A stretch of DNA of 64,000 nucleotides from JAVJSD01 sp040219575 (lineage in GTDB: Bacteria; Planctomycetota; Planctomycetia; Pirellulales; Pirellulaceae): assembly GCA_040219575.1 (NCBI GenBank), contig JAVJSD010000034.1:36662-100661 (forward strand). The letters run 5' to 3'. The first letter of the stretch is position 1, and each line of letters opens with the position of its first letter. Position numbers and translations under genes: made by a program. Of this stretch, positions 29,101 to 36,711 are shown in pieces. The notes beneath the pieces were generated by a model that worked only from the letters and a program-made list of their open reading frames with translations, did not search any database and was not told where the DNA came from.

Positions 29101-29983
29101 GCCTGAATACGAGTGGCGTTTCAAGTGCAAGGATTTCGGACTGCAGGAACCATCCTGGCCGCGTTGGAAAGGCGAGCCGCTCACCGGGAAAGCGGTTCTG
29201 CTGTGGAGTGAGCAGGGCCTGGGCGACACGCTGCAGTTCGTCCGCTATGCGGCGGACCTGAAGGCCAAGGGAGCGCGAGTGCTGGTGGAGTGCCATCCAC
29301 CGCTGGTTCCGCTGCTGCGCAGTTGCCCTGCGATCGATACGGTCGTTTCGCGAGGAGAGGCGCGTCCCAACTTCGACGTCTACGCTCCGTTGCTGAGCCT
29401 GCCTCACGTCATGGGCACGACGGTCGACTCAATTCCCGCACCCATCCTTTACCTAAATGCCGACGAACGCGTCGTCGAACGCTGGCATGAGGAACTGGAA
29501 CGTGACCGGCGAGGCCGGTTGCGGATCGGCGTCTGTTGGCGCGGTCACCCGAAGAACAAAGCCGACGCCCAGCGCTCCTTCGCGCTGGAGCATTTCGCGG
29601 CGATCGCCGAGGTCCCTGGTGTGGAATTGATCAGCCTGCAAAAACACGTCGGCGTCGAGGAACTGGATGCTCTGGGCGATCGATTTCAAGTTCGCCGATT
29701 GCCGAATCTGGATGAGCATGCGGGGCCGTTCATGGACACGGCCGCCGTCCTCACGCATCTTGATCTGGTGATCTCCTGCGATTCCGCGGTCGCCCATCTG
29801 GCCGGGGCGATGGGCGTCCGCGCCTGGCTGGCCTTGCCGTTCGCCGCCGAGTGGCGTTGGATGCGCGGGCGCGGCGACAGCCCGTGGTATCCCCGGCATC
29901 GGCTCTATCGCCAGCCCAGCCCGGGTGATTGGGAGAGCGTCTTCCAGTTAATGGCGGACGACCTGCTCGCGTCGAATCGCTAA
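26120..29983 (+). CDS. Duplicated TPR + glycosyltransferase-like protein
   Basis: 1287 aa from ATG 26120, preceded by GGGGAG at 7-nt spacing. Layout is TPR array (about 1-310), glycosyltransferase-like domain (about 310-610), second TPR array (about 620-985), second glycosyltransferase-like domain (about 990-1287). Both catalytic-type modules share the same landmarks: EGWREYEWRL / RGWPEYEWRF, LLQSEQGLGDSLQFVRYA / LLWSEQGLGDTLQFVRYA, GVVWRGSPKHKGD / GVCWRGHPKNKAD, PGPFMDTAA / AGPFMDTAA, CDTSVGHLAGALG / CDSAVAHLAGAMG, DSPWYPRHRL. They resemble the GT-B/GT9-like C-terminal part of TPR-OGT-type proteins. The whole protein looks like an internal tandem duplication. Likely protein or surface-glycan modification; donor and acceptor unknown. 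Confidence 0.8.
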   Translation: MSSQVTPSGVADAIRHQQAGELDAAREICREVLESDPQHPDALHVLGVVAMQAKNLNEAVRCLEQAVRLNPAKAPVWNHLGAACCAIERFEEGLDAFEKAISLDSMLADSHYNLGTALRQLGRPEEAVASLRRAVALSPQFPEALFNLGNLLRDQESHEEAVTFLRRAVVVRPGYKKARKNLAQLLQRQATRAQEDGDREAAHRCFGEVVELLEGFDAAHAQLGYALAALGEHEAAIDHYRQALVKNEELVEARINLGASLHHLGRFEECEEVGAEAIRLDPESAVAHYNLGEALLSQGKLEEGWREYEWRLRIKKEDVESPPPLTFPVWDGSSLEGKTILLQSEQGLGDSLQFVRYAPLLQQQGARVVVRCPKVLRPILATCSGIEEFVTKESPEATIDCQVSMLSVPHLLGTNLESIPGEVPYLRAAPSLVAYWRNRLDEHDGLKIGVVWRGSPKHKGDWLRSLPLEQFAPLAEIDGVQLVNLQKEDRLAELPEFARRYNVLDFSDELDVQPGPFMDTAAIIENLDLVICCDTSVGHLAGALGAEVWLALSAACDWRWMRERTDSPWYPRHRLFRQSRTGDWQSVVQAMAAVLRDRLRESQSPASQENTLAAGSASVREPVGSVDDVAALHERALVAFQSQDFSMAVGLLSQVVARNPSADAYNQLGAAQGAQRRFLEAEQSFEQAVALAPQSAEAHFNLGALQRRHKKYAAAAVTLRKAIRLQPEFMPPRVELGEVLQRLGRADEAMAALLSVQECKLSPEKRRKLTVVLRRLGDDLSRQQRHTEAETLLRRSDEVTPNAAETIARIGSALAAQGRHEEAVHEFERALAQRHQFPEVLVNLGASLKTLNRDDEAETMYRRAIAFRPDFAAAHCNLGSLLVGKQQFREALAHCRLAVEQKPDFAEGLMNLGAAQLSLGDVNGARSSYYAALRIRPDDAETCGNLGLLEQSEGNLNEALACYDRAIATRPDDARAHAARAMAWLSEGDFERGWPEYEWRFKCKDFGLQEPSWPRWKGEPLTGKAVLLWSEQGLGDTLQFVRYAADLKAKGARVLVECHPPLVPLLRSCPAIDTVVSRGEARPNFDVYAPLLSLPHVMGTTVDSIPAPILYLNADERVVERWHEELERDRRGRLRIGVCWRGHPKNKADAQRSFALEHFAAIAEVPGVELISLQKHVGVEELDALGDRFQVRRLPNLDEHAGPFMDTAAVLTHLDLVISCDSAVAHLAGAMGVRAWLALPFAAEWRWMRGRGDSPWYPRHRLYRQPSPGDWESVFQLMADDLLASNR

Positions 29984-29999
29984 CGACGCGCATGAAAAA

Positions 30000-30030
30000 C
30001 CCACGCAGGCGGGGCAGAATCCTGCGTGGG
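30000..30030 (+). terminator. Hairpin 1 after the TPR-glycosyltransferase gene
   Basis: CCCACGCAGG (30000-30009) pairs perfectly with CCTGCGTGGG (30021-30030) around the loop CGGGGCAGAAT, 17 nt after the stop codon. There is no U tract, so it may act as a processing or rho-assisted end rather than a canonical intrinsic terminator. Confidence 0.6.
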
Positions 30031-30037
30031 CATATGC

Positions 30038-30063
30038 CGTCAGGACGGGGCAGAAACCTGACG
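30038..30063 (+). terminator. Hairpin 2 with the same loop motif
   Basis: CGTCAGG (30038-30044) pairs with CCTGACG (30057-30063) around ACGGGGCAGAAA. The loop CGGGGCAGAA is the same as in the hairpin just upstream while the stems differ outside the CAGG/CCTG base. No U tract follows. Confidence 0.5.
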
Positions 30064-30265
30064 ACTTGAGACCATCGTAGCGACTTCTAGCGGCGAATCA
30101 AGCATATTCAGCACAACTCCGCCCTCTGGCCGCCAATCGACTTCGTCCTCGACGAACGGGGACGCGCATGACGGAGATGAGATTCTTGTGGCAAGCAATG
30201 GGGCAAACTATCGTAGAACTCCGCTGGTTTCCGATCACGCGATTGTGGACTCACAGGACTCACCA

Positions 30266-31615
30266 ATGCTGGATACATCAATTCGCTTCTGGGAGTTCTT
30301 AGCGAGCTGCTGGGGCGCGTTTCGATCGTTCTACTCTCCGATCGTTCGACACCCATTGGCCGCCACCAGCATTACGATTCTCATCATCCTTGTCGGAGGA
30401 CTCGGCTCGATTGTCAGCGCAGAGATTCGAAATGCATTCCCCTTCGTTTGGTTTCCCTATGGTGCGATCTCGTGGTGGGCCCTGTCGTGGTGGGGCCTCT
30501 TCTTGTTGACGGGCTTCCTCTTGTTGACGGGCTTCCTCTTTTTCCTTCGACAAGATGCGACTGATGCATCTAGACGCGCAGCGGAGGGGAATCTCGAGTC
30601 GCGTGCAACAACTCTGGAGAAGCTCGTCAGCACAATGCCGCCTGAGAATTTCCTCGAAGATTTCGCCAAGGCATATGCGATCTGCGACTACGGGTTCGAT
30701 GACGCACTTTTTGAACCAACTGACGAGACCGTAGAGGGGGCCATTCGACTCGTACTGAGGAACTTTGCTTCGCTTGCAAAGGCATTCGACGGCAATCATG
30801 GGGGCGCCAGCTATGCAGCAAATGTCATGATCTACCGTGCGTCGGAGCGAGTGCACCCCGACGAACATGAAGAAGTACTCAATCGGCTCCGGTTTCTCGA
30901 AGAAGGCGTCACATTGAACGGAATTCAGGGAATCCTTGATGTCCTTCCTCGGTACTCTACAACGGACAAACCGGGAGTCGAGCCAGACGCACAACTTAGG
31001 CCGATCGCTTTACCCGTCCCACGCAACTACAGGTCTGCCAAAGGAAAGTACAAGGTGCTTCCTGGTGCACCGTTTGCCTTCGCATTTGGAGTCGCGTCGT
31101 GCCACGCCGATGCGCCAACAATTCATCGCTGGATGGAGGAACGTGGCGACTTCTCGGATTCGGTACGTGACGAAGTAAAGGCGTACTTTGAGGATGGCTC
31201 GCGAGTCGGCAGCTTTGTTTCGATTCCACTTTTTTTGGAGGATCCGCTTCTGGACTGGGATGCGTTGCAAGGTGGCGATAGTGCCGTCGTTGGCGAGCGG
31301 AACGCTAGCACCTCAGAAGGCTCTAGCGTCCCTCTCGATGAAAGCGAGGAAGGCGAAGACACCCAGGATCGACCTGTCGCACTTGAAGGCGGAGCTAGCG
31401 AAGCACTTGAGGAACTTGTCGAGGACATGCCCTTCGCAGTACTGAACATTCATTGCAACCAGAAGAGCATTCTTCGGGCGCACAGTGAATCCGACGCTGG
31501 AGTAAAGATGTTCACGAGCTGCGTTAGGCCATTAACAATTATTCTCGTTAAGTTGTTGAGTGGTTTTGTCGATGCTGGGGAAGAAGGCATGGCAGTCGAA
31601 GGCCCACCGAATTGA
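30266..31615 (+). CDS. Membrane-anchored protein with GAF-like C-terminal domain
   Basis: 449 aa from ATG 30266, preceded by AGGA at 7-8 nt spacing; an in-frame GTG at 30188 is possible but less protein-like. Two hydrophobic segments (about 28-49 and 67-94, the second with the repeated LLTGFLLLTGF) are followed by a cytoplasmic helical region. Residues about 265-440 read like a GAF domain (VGSFVSIPLFLEDP, then MPFAVLNIHCNQKSIL, then a terminal helix), interrupted by an acidic low-complexity loop (about residues 338-385). It may sense a ligand at the membrane. There is no kinase, cyclase or HTH output domain, so any output must be a partner protein. A stand-alone accessory gene. Confidence 0.6.
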   Translation: MLDTSIRFWEFLASCWGAFRSFYSPIVRHPLAATSITILIILVGGLGSIVSAEIRNAFPFVWFPYGAISWWALSWWGLFLLTGFLLLTGFLFFLRQDATDASRRAAEGNLESRATTLEKLVSTMPPENFLEDFAKAYAICDYGFDDALFEPTDETVEGAIRLVLRNFASLAKAFDGNHGGASYAANVMIYRASERVHPDEHEEVLNRLRFLEEGVTLNGIQGILDVLPRYSTTDKPGVEPDAQLRPIALPVPRNYRSAKGKYKVLPGAPFAFAFGVASCHADAPTIHRWMEERGDFSDSVRDEVKAYFEDGSRVGSFVSIPLFLEDPLLDWDALQGGDSAVVGERNASTSEGSSVPLDESEEGEDTQDRPVALEGGASEALEELVEDMPFAVLNIHCNQKSILRAHSESDAGVKMFTSCVRPLTIILVKLLSGFVDAGEEGMAVEGPPN

Positions 31616-31698
31616 CGGTGCGTGACATGAACTTCAGCGAATAGGGCGTTGCCCAGCTTCAGGATTTGTCTACAATTGCTCAGTTCAACCGAAAAATC

Positions 31699-31959
31699 AT
31701 GGCGGAGGCTAAAGTGGCGATTCATCGGGTTCGAAGGCGACGGCGAAAGGCATCCGGTCGCAACGTACTCAAGAGCTTGGATGCGATGGTGACCGGGATG
31801 CAGGAAGGAACTGGTCGGCCTTACTCGATCGGCAACATTGAGGGTGGCCATTACTTCACGCGAATTGTCATCCCGTCGCGGGGGAAGAAGTCGCTGACCG
31901 CATTGCGTGCAAGTGGAAAGAAACGCAAACGAATTCCTCGCAACTCTTCCCAGGCTTAG
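31699..31959 (+). CDS. Small basic hypothetical protein (low confidence)
   Basis: About 86 aa from ATG 31699; a TTG at 31666, preceded by CAGGA, would add 11 residues. Very basic at both ends (VRRRRRKASGR, GKKRKRIPR), with a central segment GRPYSIGNIEGGHYFTRIVIP. No family recognised. The opposite strand is also open here, and the next sequence is a gene fragment, so this could itself be a fragment or a spurious frame. Confidence 0.3.
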   Translation: MAEAKVAIHRVRRRRRKASGRNVLKSLDAMVTGMQEGTGRPYSIGNIEGGHYFTRIVIPSRGKKSLTALRASGKKRKRIPRNSSQA

Positions 31960-31965
31960 TCGATC

Positions 31966-32150
31966 GACAGGCAGGCTTCCCGATGTGCTCCGTGCGTTTG
32001 ACGGGCGCAACTCCCCACTTGGCGAACTCGTCGAGGATCGCCGTCTCGACGTACAAAGCGGTGCCGAGGAGCGTCAGCACGGTGTTGTGCACGAACGCCT
32101 CCGGCCGCTGCTTCCTTATCCGCTCGCAGATCCCCCCGATAAAGATGCTG
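31966..32150 (-). pseudogene. Fragment of an unidentified gene
   Basis: In the minus frame the sequence reads as a well-formed protein segment (ERIRKQRPEAFVHNTVLTLL, then YVETAILDEFAKWGVAPVKR, then TEHIGKPAC) without a start. It abuts the end of the 32116-32961 gene in another frame and breaks off near 31966. It looks like an internal piece of a conserved protein left at a recombination junction. Family not recognised. Confidence 0.35.
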
Positions 32151-32961
32151 CTTTGAGTTGACCACCAGCAAAGACACGTCGGAGTTGGCCGTCCACGATC
32201 GACCAGCGTTCATCGTACGGACCGTTGAATAGCTGGTCGGGCAAGGGGTGGCGTGCAAACGGATTGACGCAAACCACAACACGCGCAACGTCCTTCAACG
32301 TCATGGGGATGGAATTCTCGATAAGCGAATATCGAAGCTCACACTCCTCGCCAAAGGTCAACTCGCGCCCCAACCGGTTCAGGAACTCTGCCGATTTCTC
32401 ATCGAAGGCTTCTTCAAACAATGGATTGGGAACTCGGTATTGGCTCAAGGCGATAACAGAACTGATGTTGCTGGTTGAGGCACGCGGAGTGAACGGACGG
32501 TAGTGACTGACCATCTTTCCGTCGCGTTCGAGAAACACGCCATGGGCCGATCCAGGCACCCCCCTCCCGGTTCTCGTGTCGACGCCCCACGAAAAACCGG
32601 GGCGTCCGAGCATTGCTCCGAAGATGCAGGTCGGATCAAGCCGAGTGTCGCAGTCGCCGTTGTTGAATACCACTAGTGCACAGAGTCGGTCATCGAACTC
32701 GACGAATTTGTCGCGACCGCTTTCGATCAGCTTGCGCCCACACTTAATCGGATCAAAAGCTCTGGCCCCTGGTGGAGCAGTTTTCGGTGACCGCTCCTTG
32801 ACGTCGCACAGGAGACCGAGCGCTCCACGGCGAACGCGAAAATCGGGCACCTTGCTCTTTCCCGCGATCGGTGGTTCGTAGTCCCAGTCGTACTGATGTC
32901 CGTCGAGGTACTCGGCTAAAAGTTCCTCCGATACGGTCTTGAATGGAGTCTGAATTGGCAT
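32116..32961 (-). CDS. Hypothetical protein, possible PD-(D/E)xK-type nuclease
   Basis: 281 aa from ATG 32961 (GGAAG upstream at 9 nt); a 41-residue in-frame extension exists but lacks protein character. Near the N-terminus YEPPIAGKSKVPDFRV is followed after a short hairpin by GLLCDVKERSPK. This gives the E...PD...(D)xK spacing of PD-(D/E)xK nucleases. The rest (CALVVFNNGDCDTRLDP, then CVNPFARHPLPDQLFNGPYD) matches no family I recognise. It sits between phage-gene fragments. The nuclease assignment is a motif-based guess. Confidence 0.5.
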   Translation of the reverse strand: MPIQTPFKTVSEELLAEYLDGHQYDWDYEPPIAGKSKVPDFRVRRGALGLLCDVKERSPKTAPPGARAFDPIKCGRKLIESGRDKFVEFDDRLCALVVFNNGDCDTRLDPTCIFGAMLGRPGFSWGVDTRTGRGVPGSAHGVFLERDGKMVSHYRPFTPRASTSNISSVIALSQYRVPNPLFEEAFDEKSAEFLNRLGRELTFGEECELRYSLIENSIPMTLKDVARVVVCVNPFARHPLPDQLFNGPYDERWSIVDGQLRRVFAGGQLKAASLSGGSASG

Positions 32962-33106
32962 GGCAAGAAACTTCCATGTGGGTGTTGCGGCAATTGTACA
33001 AGTGAAGGACGGCAGCGGATAGGTCGTGGTTCGTCCTTGCCCGTCCTCTTTCATGTAAATACGCCCGCTGCAGCACCCCATCATGTTCCTCGGAAGCCCT
33101 GCAATC

Positions 33107-33415
33107 GTTCCCGCTGCTTCCGCGCCTGAACTGAATCTCCGACAGCTTGAGCTTCTTCTTCTGCCGCTTGAACGTCGCCTCCGATCCGATCAGCTGCGCG
33201 CCCCGCATCGGGCCGGCGACGGCGCAACCCACCAGGCAGTCCAGCCAGTGGTTGTCGCCCCGCTCGGGACGCTGTTTCCATTCGTCGACCGTTCGGCCGC
33301 GGCCTTCGGTCTTCAGCAACCGATCCACGTCTTCCGGTTTGCTGCTGTCGGCGCAGAGCAGTCGGTGATCGCCAAGAATCCACAGGTCGCCTGAGGGCCG
33401 GCGACGGGGCGATTC
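33107..33415 (-). pseudogene. Fused fragments: DNA methylase piece joined to phage terminase C-terminus
   Basis: One open minus-strand frame joins two unrelated pieces. The first (about 33415-33305) is SGDLWILGDHRLLCADSSKP, the typical start of the methylase domain of ParB-fused DNA modification methylases. The second (about 33292-33107), TVDEWKQRPERGDNHWLDCL followed by VGCAVAGPMRG, is the typical C-terminal end of a phage terminase large subunit. Neither has a start or the rest of its domain. Together they indicate decay and rejoining of prophage-like genes. Confidence 0.6.
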
Positions 33416-34475
33416 ATCGTTCGGGCGATTCAAGCGATGGGAGGGCGAAGGGCGATTCAACCCATTCTTTCATGACGTCGGCCTTCAGCTTTTCCGAAAA
33501 GTCGGCAGGCAACCCGGACCAGAGATTGACGCCGGCCCAATACTCGACCCAGTTCGTCGGACGCTCGTAGGCGGCGTATTCGCCGTCGATCGGACGGTTG
33601 GGAACAATCTGCGCCCACATCCGCACCTGTCGATCCCCACGTCGAGCTAGGATCGCTCGAAAGAAGTGGGTCGGAACGGCAACCGGGTTGCGTCCGATTA
33701 CCTCGTACTGCACGCGAGCACGCTTCGACTCGTCTCGGTCGCGGTTGAGCGGGCCTGGAACTGGAACCGCCTCGTCGCCAGGCAAGAATAGCGGTCCCGT
33801 GACGATGAATGCTTCTTCGGCCTTCTCACCGCGCAGCGTCTCCAGCATCCAGCGGTTGTATCCATGCCATTGATCGACCAACTTGCCGTCAACAGGAACG
33901 ACGATCGTAGCGACGCCGAGACTCTTAGTGTATGAAGCGATGCTTACCGGGACGAACTCACTCCCTGCGAATGCGTCTGGACTCGGCTGATCGAACGGGG
34001 CAATGCGACTGTCGGGCTCGAACCCTTTGATCCCCTCGGAGAGTTCGACGCTATCAACGTCGATACGTTCCGCCACCCACCGTGGCACCCGCTTTGCCCG
34101 GTCGTACGAAACAGCGGAGCGTCCTGCGTAAACGAGCAGTGGAGGGCCGCTTGGAGCACCGAACAGAAGGGAAGATACCCGCGGCCGCCTCCTGAGTTTG
34201 ACTTCGACGCGCACCGGCGGGGTTGGATTCCAGGTCTCGGTGTGCGTGTTCGATTCAAGCCCAACCGCATGGACGATGATTTTCACGCACGTCAACTTTG
34301 GGTCCAAGTCGACCGACACAACTCCGTCCGGGCCAGTCCTTCGATCTGCGATCGTCTTGCCGTGGCAGTCTTCGACCGTGACGCTCGCGTCGTTGACGGG
34401 TTGAGTGTTTGCGGTGACGTGGATCGACGTGGCGGCAAGGACGAGATGGGCGAAAAGGAGAGGCGTCTGCAACAT
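33414..34475 (-). CDS. Secreted DNA/RNA non-specific endonuclease-fold protein lacking the DRGH motif
   Basis: 353 aa. The N-terminal signal-like segment (LLFAHLVLAATSIHV) is followed by a carboxypeptidase-regulatory-like beta domain (about 20-100). A NUC-type (beta-beta-alpha-metal) domain follows: SYDRAKRVPRWVAERI, later GYNRWMLETLR, AFIVTGPLFLPGDE, and GRNPVAVPTHFFRAIL. In the family, the general-base histidine lies in DRGH just after G-S-G-Y. Here that place reads GSEFVPVSIASY, so the catalytic motif is missing while the metal-ligand Asn region is kept. It is probably catalytically dead or repurposed (binding or immunity). The start is 4 nt after the stop of the upstream membrane-protein gene, so the two are likely one operon. 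Confidence 0.65.
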   Translation of the reverse strand: MLQTPLLFAHLVLAATSIHVTANTQPVNDASVTVEDCHGKTIADRRTGPDGVVSVDLDPKLTCVKIIVHAVGLESNTHTETWNPTPPVRVEVKLRRRPRVSSLLFGAPSGPPLLVYAGRSAVSYDRAKRVPRWVAERIDVDSVELSEGIKGFEPDSRIAPFDQPSPDAFAGSEFVPVSIASYTKSLGVATIVVPVDGKLVDQWHGYNRWMLETLRGEKAEEAFIVTGPLFLPGDEAVPVPGPLNRDRDESKRARVQYEVIGRNPVAVPTHFFRAILARRGDRQVRMWAQIVPNRPIDGEYAAYERPTNWVEYWAGVNLWSGLPADFSEKLKADVMKEWVESPFALPSLESPER

Positions 34476-34478
34476 GGT

Positions 34479-35387
34479 TTACCCCGGTTCCTGAACGTAG
34501 ACCTTGATTCCGGCGTCTTTGATCAGCTTCTGCGCTTGCTGGCGCGACATACCGTCCGCATGCACACGGTGCAGGAAGACTCTGAAGCGGTACGTGAACA
34601 TCGGCGCGAGCTTGCGAAGTTCCACGAGCTTCGGGTTCGCGCTCTCCCGCTCGACGGCAGGCGGGGGGAACATCGCGTGCTCATGTCCGTCTTCGTCCAA
34701 CGTGTAGCCATCGACGACATCCACGCTCCAGTCGTTGGACAAGGCGCCTGACTGCGTGATGAGCATCGTCAGCTTGGGCGGGACGCCCTCTTCGCCGAAT
34801 GCCTTCGGGAAGAGGGTAATGTCGAACTTGATGCCCTCCTGCATCTTCGGCTCTTGCTCGTCGTGCCAAGTGGCGTCCTTGACGTCGGTGATCGATAGCG
34901 TGTGCTGCTGAACCTCTGATCGGAATGCGCCACTCGCGAGTGCGATGCCAAATGCCAGCCCGATCGCAAGCGTCCAGCACAAAACCCATCGTCCAAACAC
35001 GATTGAACCCTTGTCAAAGGCGTGAACTGCTGCGCTTCCGCTTCCCTTCGAAGCACAGAGCATGATGACCATCCCGCCGACAACAATCAACGTCAGGACC
35101 ACATAGCTCCAGAACGTGAATTGTTGCACCGACGCAAAACGATCGAAAGCTCCCACCGCCGCGCTCTGGGCCAGGAACTGGCCAAAGAGCCATGTGAACG
35201 TTGCGTAACCCTGGCCTTCGTCGTCGAACCCGTTGAGGTGGCAGCCGAACAGCCGTTGCAGCCCAACAATGACGCACTCCCACAGCCAGCGAACTGCAGC
35301 CATTAGCCACCCCCAAAGCCGCTGAATCGCACGAACGGGAAACATCGCCAAGTTTCCCAGAACATGAAGCAGGCTCTGGATCATCAT
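34479..35387 (-). CDS. Hypothetical two-helix membrane protein, partner of the NUC-fold gene
   Basis: 302 aa from ATG 35387 (a second ATG follows immediately). A tryptophan-rich amphipathic N-terminus (RLWGWLMAAVRWLWECV) precedes two membrane helices, about 92-112 (YVVLTLIVVGGMVIMLCA) and 131-153 (VLCWTLAIGLAFGIALA). A beta-rich C-terminal domain (about 160-302) contains DITLFPKAFGEEGVPPK. No family recognised. Its stop is 3 nt before the start of the NUC-fold gene, so both are co-transcribed. The upstream extension of the frame is not protein-like. Confidence 0.55.
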   Translation of the reverse strand: MMIQSLLHVLGNLAMFPVRAIQRLWGWLMAAVRWLWECVIVGLQRLFGCHLNGFDDEGQGYATFTWLFGQFLAQSAAVGAFDRFASVQQFTFWSYVVLTLIVVGGMVIMLCASKGSGSAAVHAFDKGSIVFGRWVLCWTLAIGLAFGIALASGAFRSEVQQHTLSITDVKDATWHDEQEPKMQEGIKFDITLFPKAFGEEGVPPKLTMLITQSGALSNDWSVDVVDGYTLDEDGHEHAMFPPPAVERESANPKLVELRKLAPMFTYRFRVFLHRVHADGMSRQQAQKLIKDAGIKVYVQEPG

Positions 35388-35662
35388 CGACTTGCGCAGG
35401 TGCGGCACAAAACAGAAACTGAGCGTGCTCGCGTGGGCACGGCACGAAATTGTAGCAAGCCCCGTACCACCGCAGGAGTGCAAGTCCATTTGGAATCCGG
35501 CAAATCGGCTCAAAATGCCATGCTTCGGCTCTGCGATGCTCGGAGCCTGTCTATAGGTAATCGAAGGTGAGCGGGCGAGCTTTGTCGGGCGAAATGGCGA
35601 TCCTCGCCGTTCCCGAATATCCAGTTCCTCGGTTGTGTATTCCGTGGTAGCGCAGCTGAGTG

Positions 35663-35835
35663 GTCGATTCAATTGGAGGTCCCTTCGACGATCGCGACCC
35701 GCTCGGCCTTCTTGTCGCCGCCGAACTTACGCCGGCGCAGGCCAAGGCGTACCTGATTGCCGACAACAAGTCGTCCGAACTCGCCGAGTGGGACAAGGAA
35801 CTGCTGCCCCTGGAACTGCGCGACCTGCAGTCCAT
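35663..35835 (+). pseudogene. Inverted middle piece of a ParB-like gene
   Basis: The plus strand encodes AAELTPAQAKAYLIADNKSS followed by ELAEWDKELLPLELRDLQSM, the standard middle of ParB-fold DNA-methylase fusion proteins. The matching N-terminal piece lies immediately to the right on the minus strand, so this part has been inverted relative to its neighbour. No start codon or rest of the gene. Confidence 0.65.
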
Positions 35836-36015
35836 GGGGGCGGCCTTCCAGCGGGTGTGGCCGACGACGATCACACCGCGCTTGTCCACCACGATCGGCT
35901 GCTTGAATCCAAACTCCTGAATCGACTTGGCCACCGCCTCGACGGTCTGCTCGTTGACCCGCGGGTTCTGCGGGTAGGGTTTGACGCGGTCGATTGACCA
36001 CTGCTGAATCTTTAT
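35835..36015 (-). pseudogene. N-terminal piece of a ParB-like gene
   Basis: The minus strand reads PIKIQQWSIDRVKPYPQNPR, then TVEAVAKSIQEFGFKQPIVV, then DKRGVIVVGHTRWKAA. This is the N-terminal ParB nuclease-like domain including the GHTR motif. The similarity stops at about 35835, where the next part of the protein is found on the plus strand. The gene is broken by an internal inversion. Confidence 0.7.
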
Positions 36016-36209
36016 CGGAGCGCACCTCTGCACAGGGGTTGTGCTGGAGGGCTCCGAGATGCGGAGTGCGGCCCCGGCAATCCAGGGCGGCGGGCAGGTT
36101 CATCTAATAACTGCCGCTACCAAGATTGTAACAAAAGTGCACAGGAAGCGGTCGCATGTGCACGTTGCGGGGTGTGTCGGGCTGACGCCGTGCACGACAA
36201 ATAGTCGGC

Positions 36210-36482
36210 TCAGTTCGCAGCCTTGAATTTCGGCCGGCTCGGATCATCGACACTCAGATCTCCGAGCCCGGCGAGCTCCAATACGGATCGAAGTTGCTCC
36301 GTCGACAATTCAGAAAGCTCGACTACCACTGCGCACGCGGCTCGCAAACAAGACTTTACTTCGACATCGGGCACGCTGCGCACCAATTCCAACCCCGCCT
36401 CAAGACGCTGACGCCGCGTCTCTGCATCGCGGAACTGATCCTGCGACAAGTCTGAGCCGAAATAGACAATGGCACGGTTCAT
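36210..36482 (-). CDS. Small hypothetical protein
   Basis: 90 aa from ATG 36482 (MNRAIVYFGSDLSQDQFRD). A helical, mildly charged protein with ELSTEQLRSVLELAGLGDL near the C-terminus. No family recognised. Upstream on the same strand a 36-residue open frame (36519-36629, MLAIIGIPEELERHLQMLEI) may be a remnant of another gene. The gene is bounded by the ParB fragments and the S8 protease. Confidence 0.4.
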   Translation of the reverse strand: MNRAIVYFGSDLSQDQFRDAETRRQRLEAGLELVRSVPDVEVKSCLRAACAVVVELSELSTEQLRSVLELAGLGDLSVDDPSRPKFKAAN

Positions 36483-36711
36483 GAGCTTCGAGCAGCACCT
36501 GGAAGATTGGGGCAAAGCCTATCTGCTCAGCGAAATCGCTGCAACATCTGTATCGACCAAAAAGTCTCTGATCTCCAGCATTTGCAAGTGCCGTTCCAGT
36601 TCCTCTGGAATGCCGATGATCGCGAGCATCAATCAATAGGGGCTGATACGTCTCTCAACAGCATCTGGGGCTGGCCATCCCCCCTGCGGGAAATTGTAGA
36701 GATCGGTCAAC

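Noticed and set aside
27776..29407. A 543-codon minus-strand frame inside the TPR-glycosyltransferase
   Set aside because: Antisense shadow in GC-rich sequence; the plus strand carries the recognisable repeats.
30188..30265. GTG start at 30188 for the GAF-like membrane protein
   Set aside because: The added 26 residues are not protein-like, and the ATG at 30266 has a better ribosome site.
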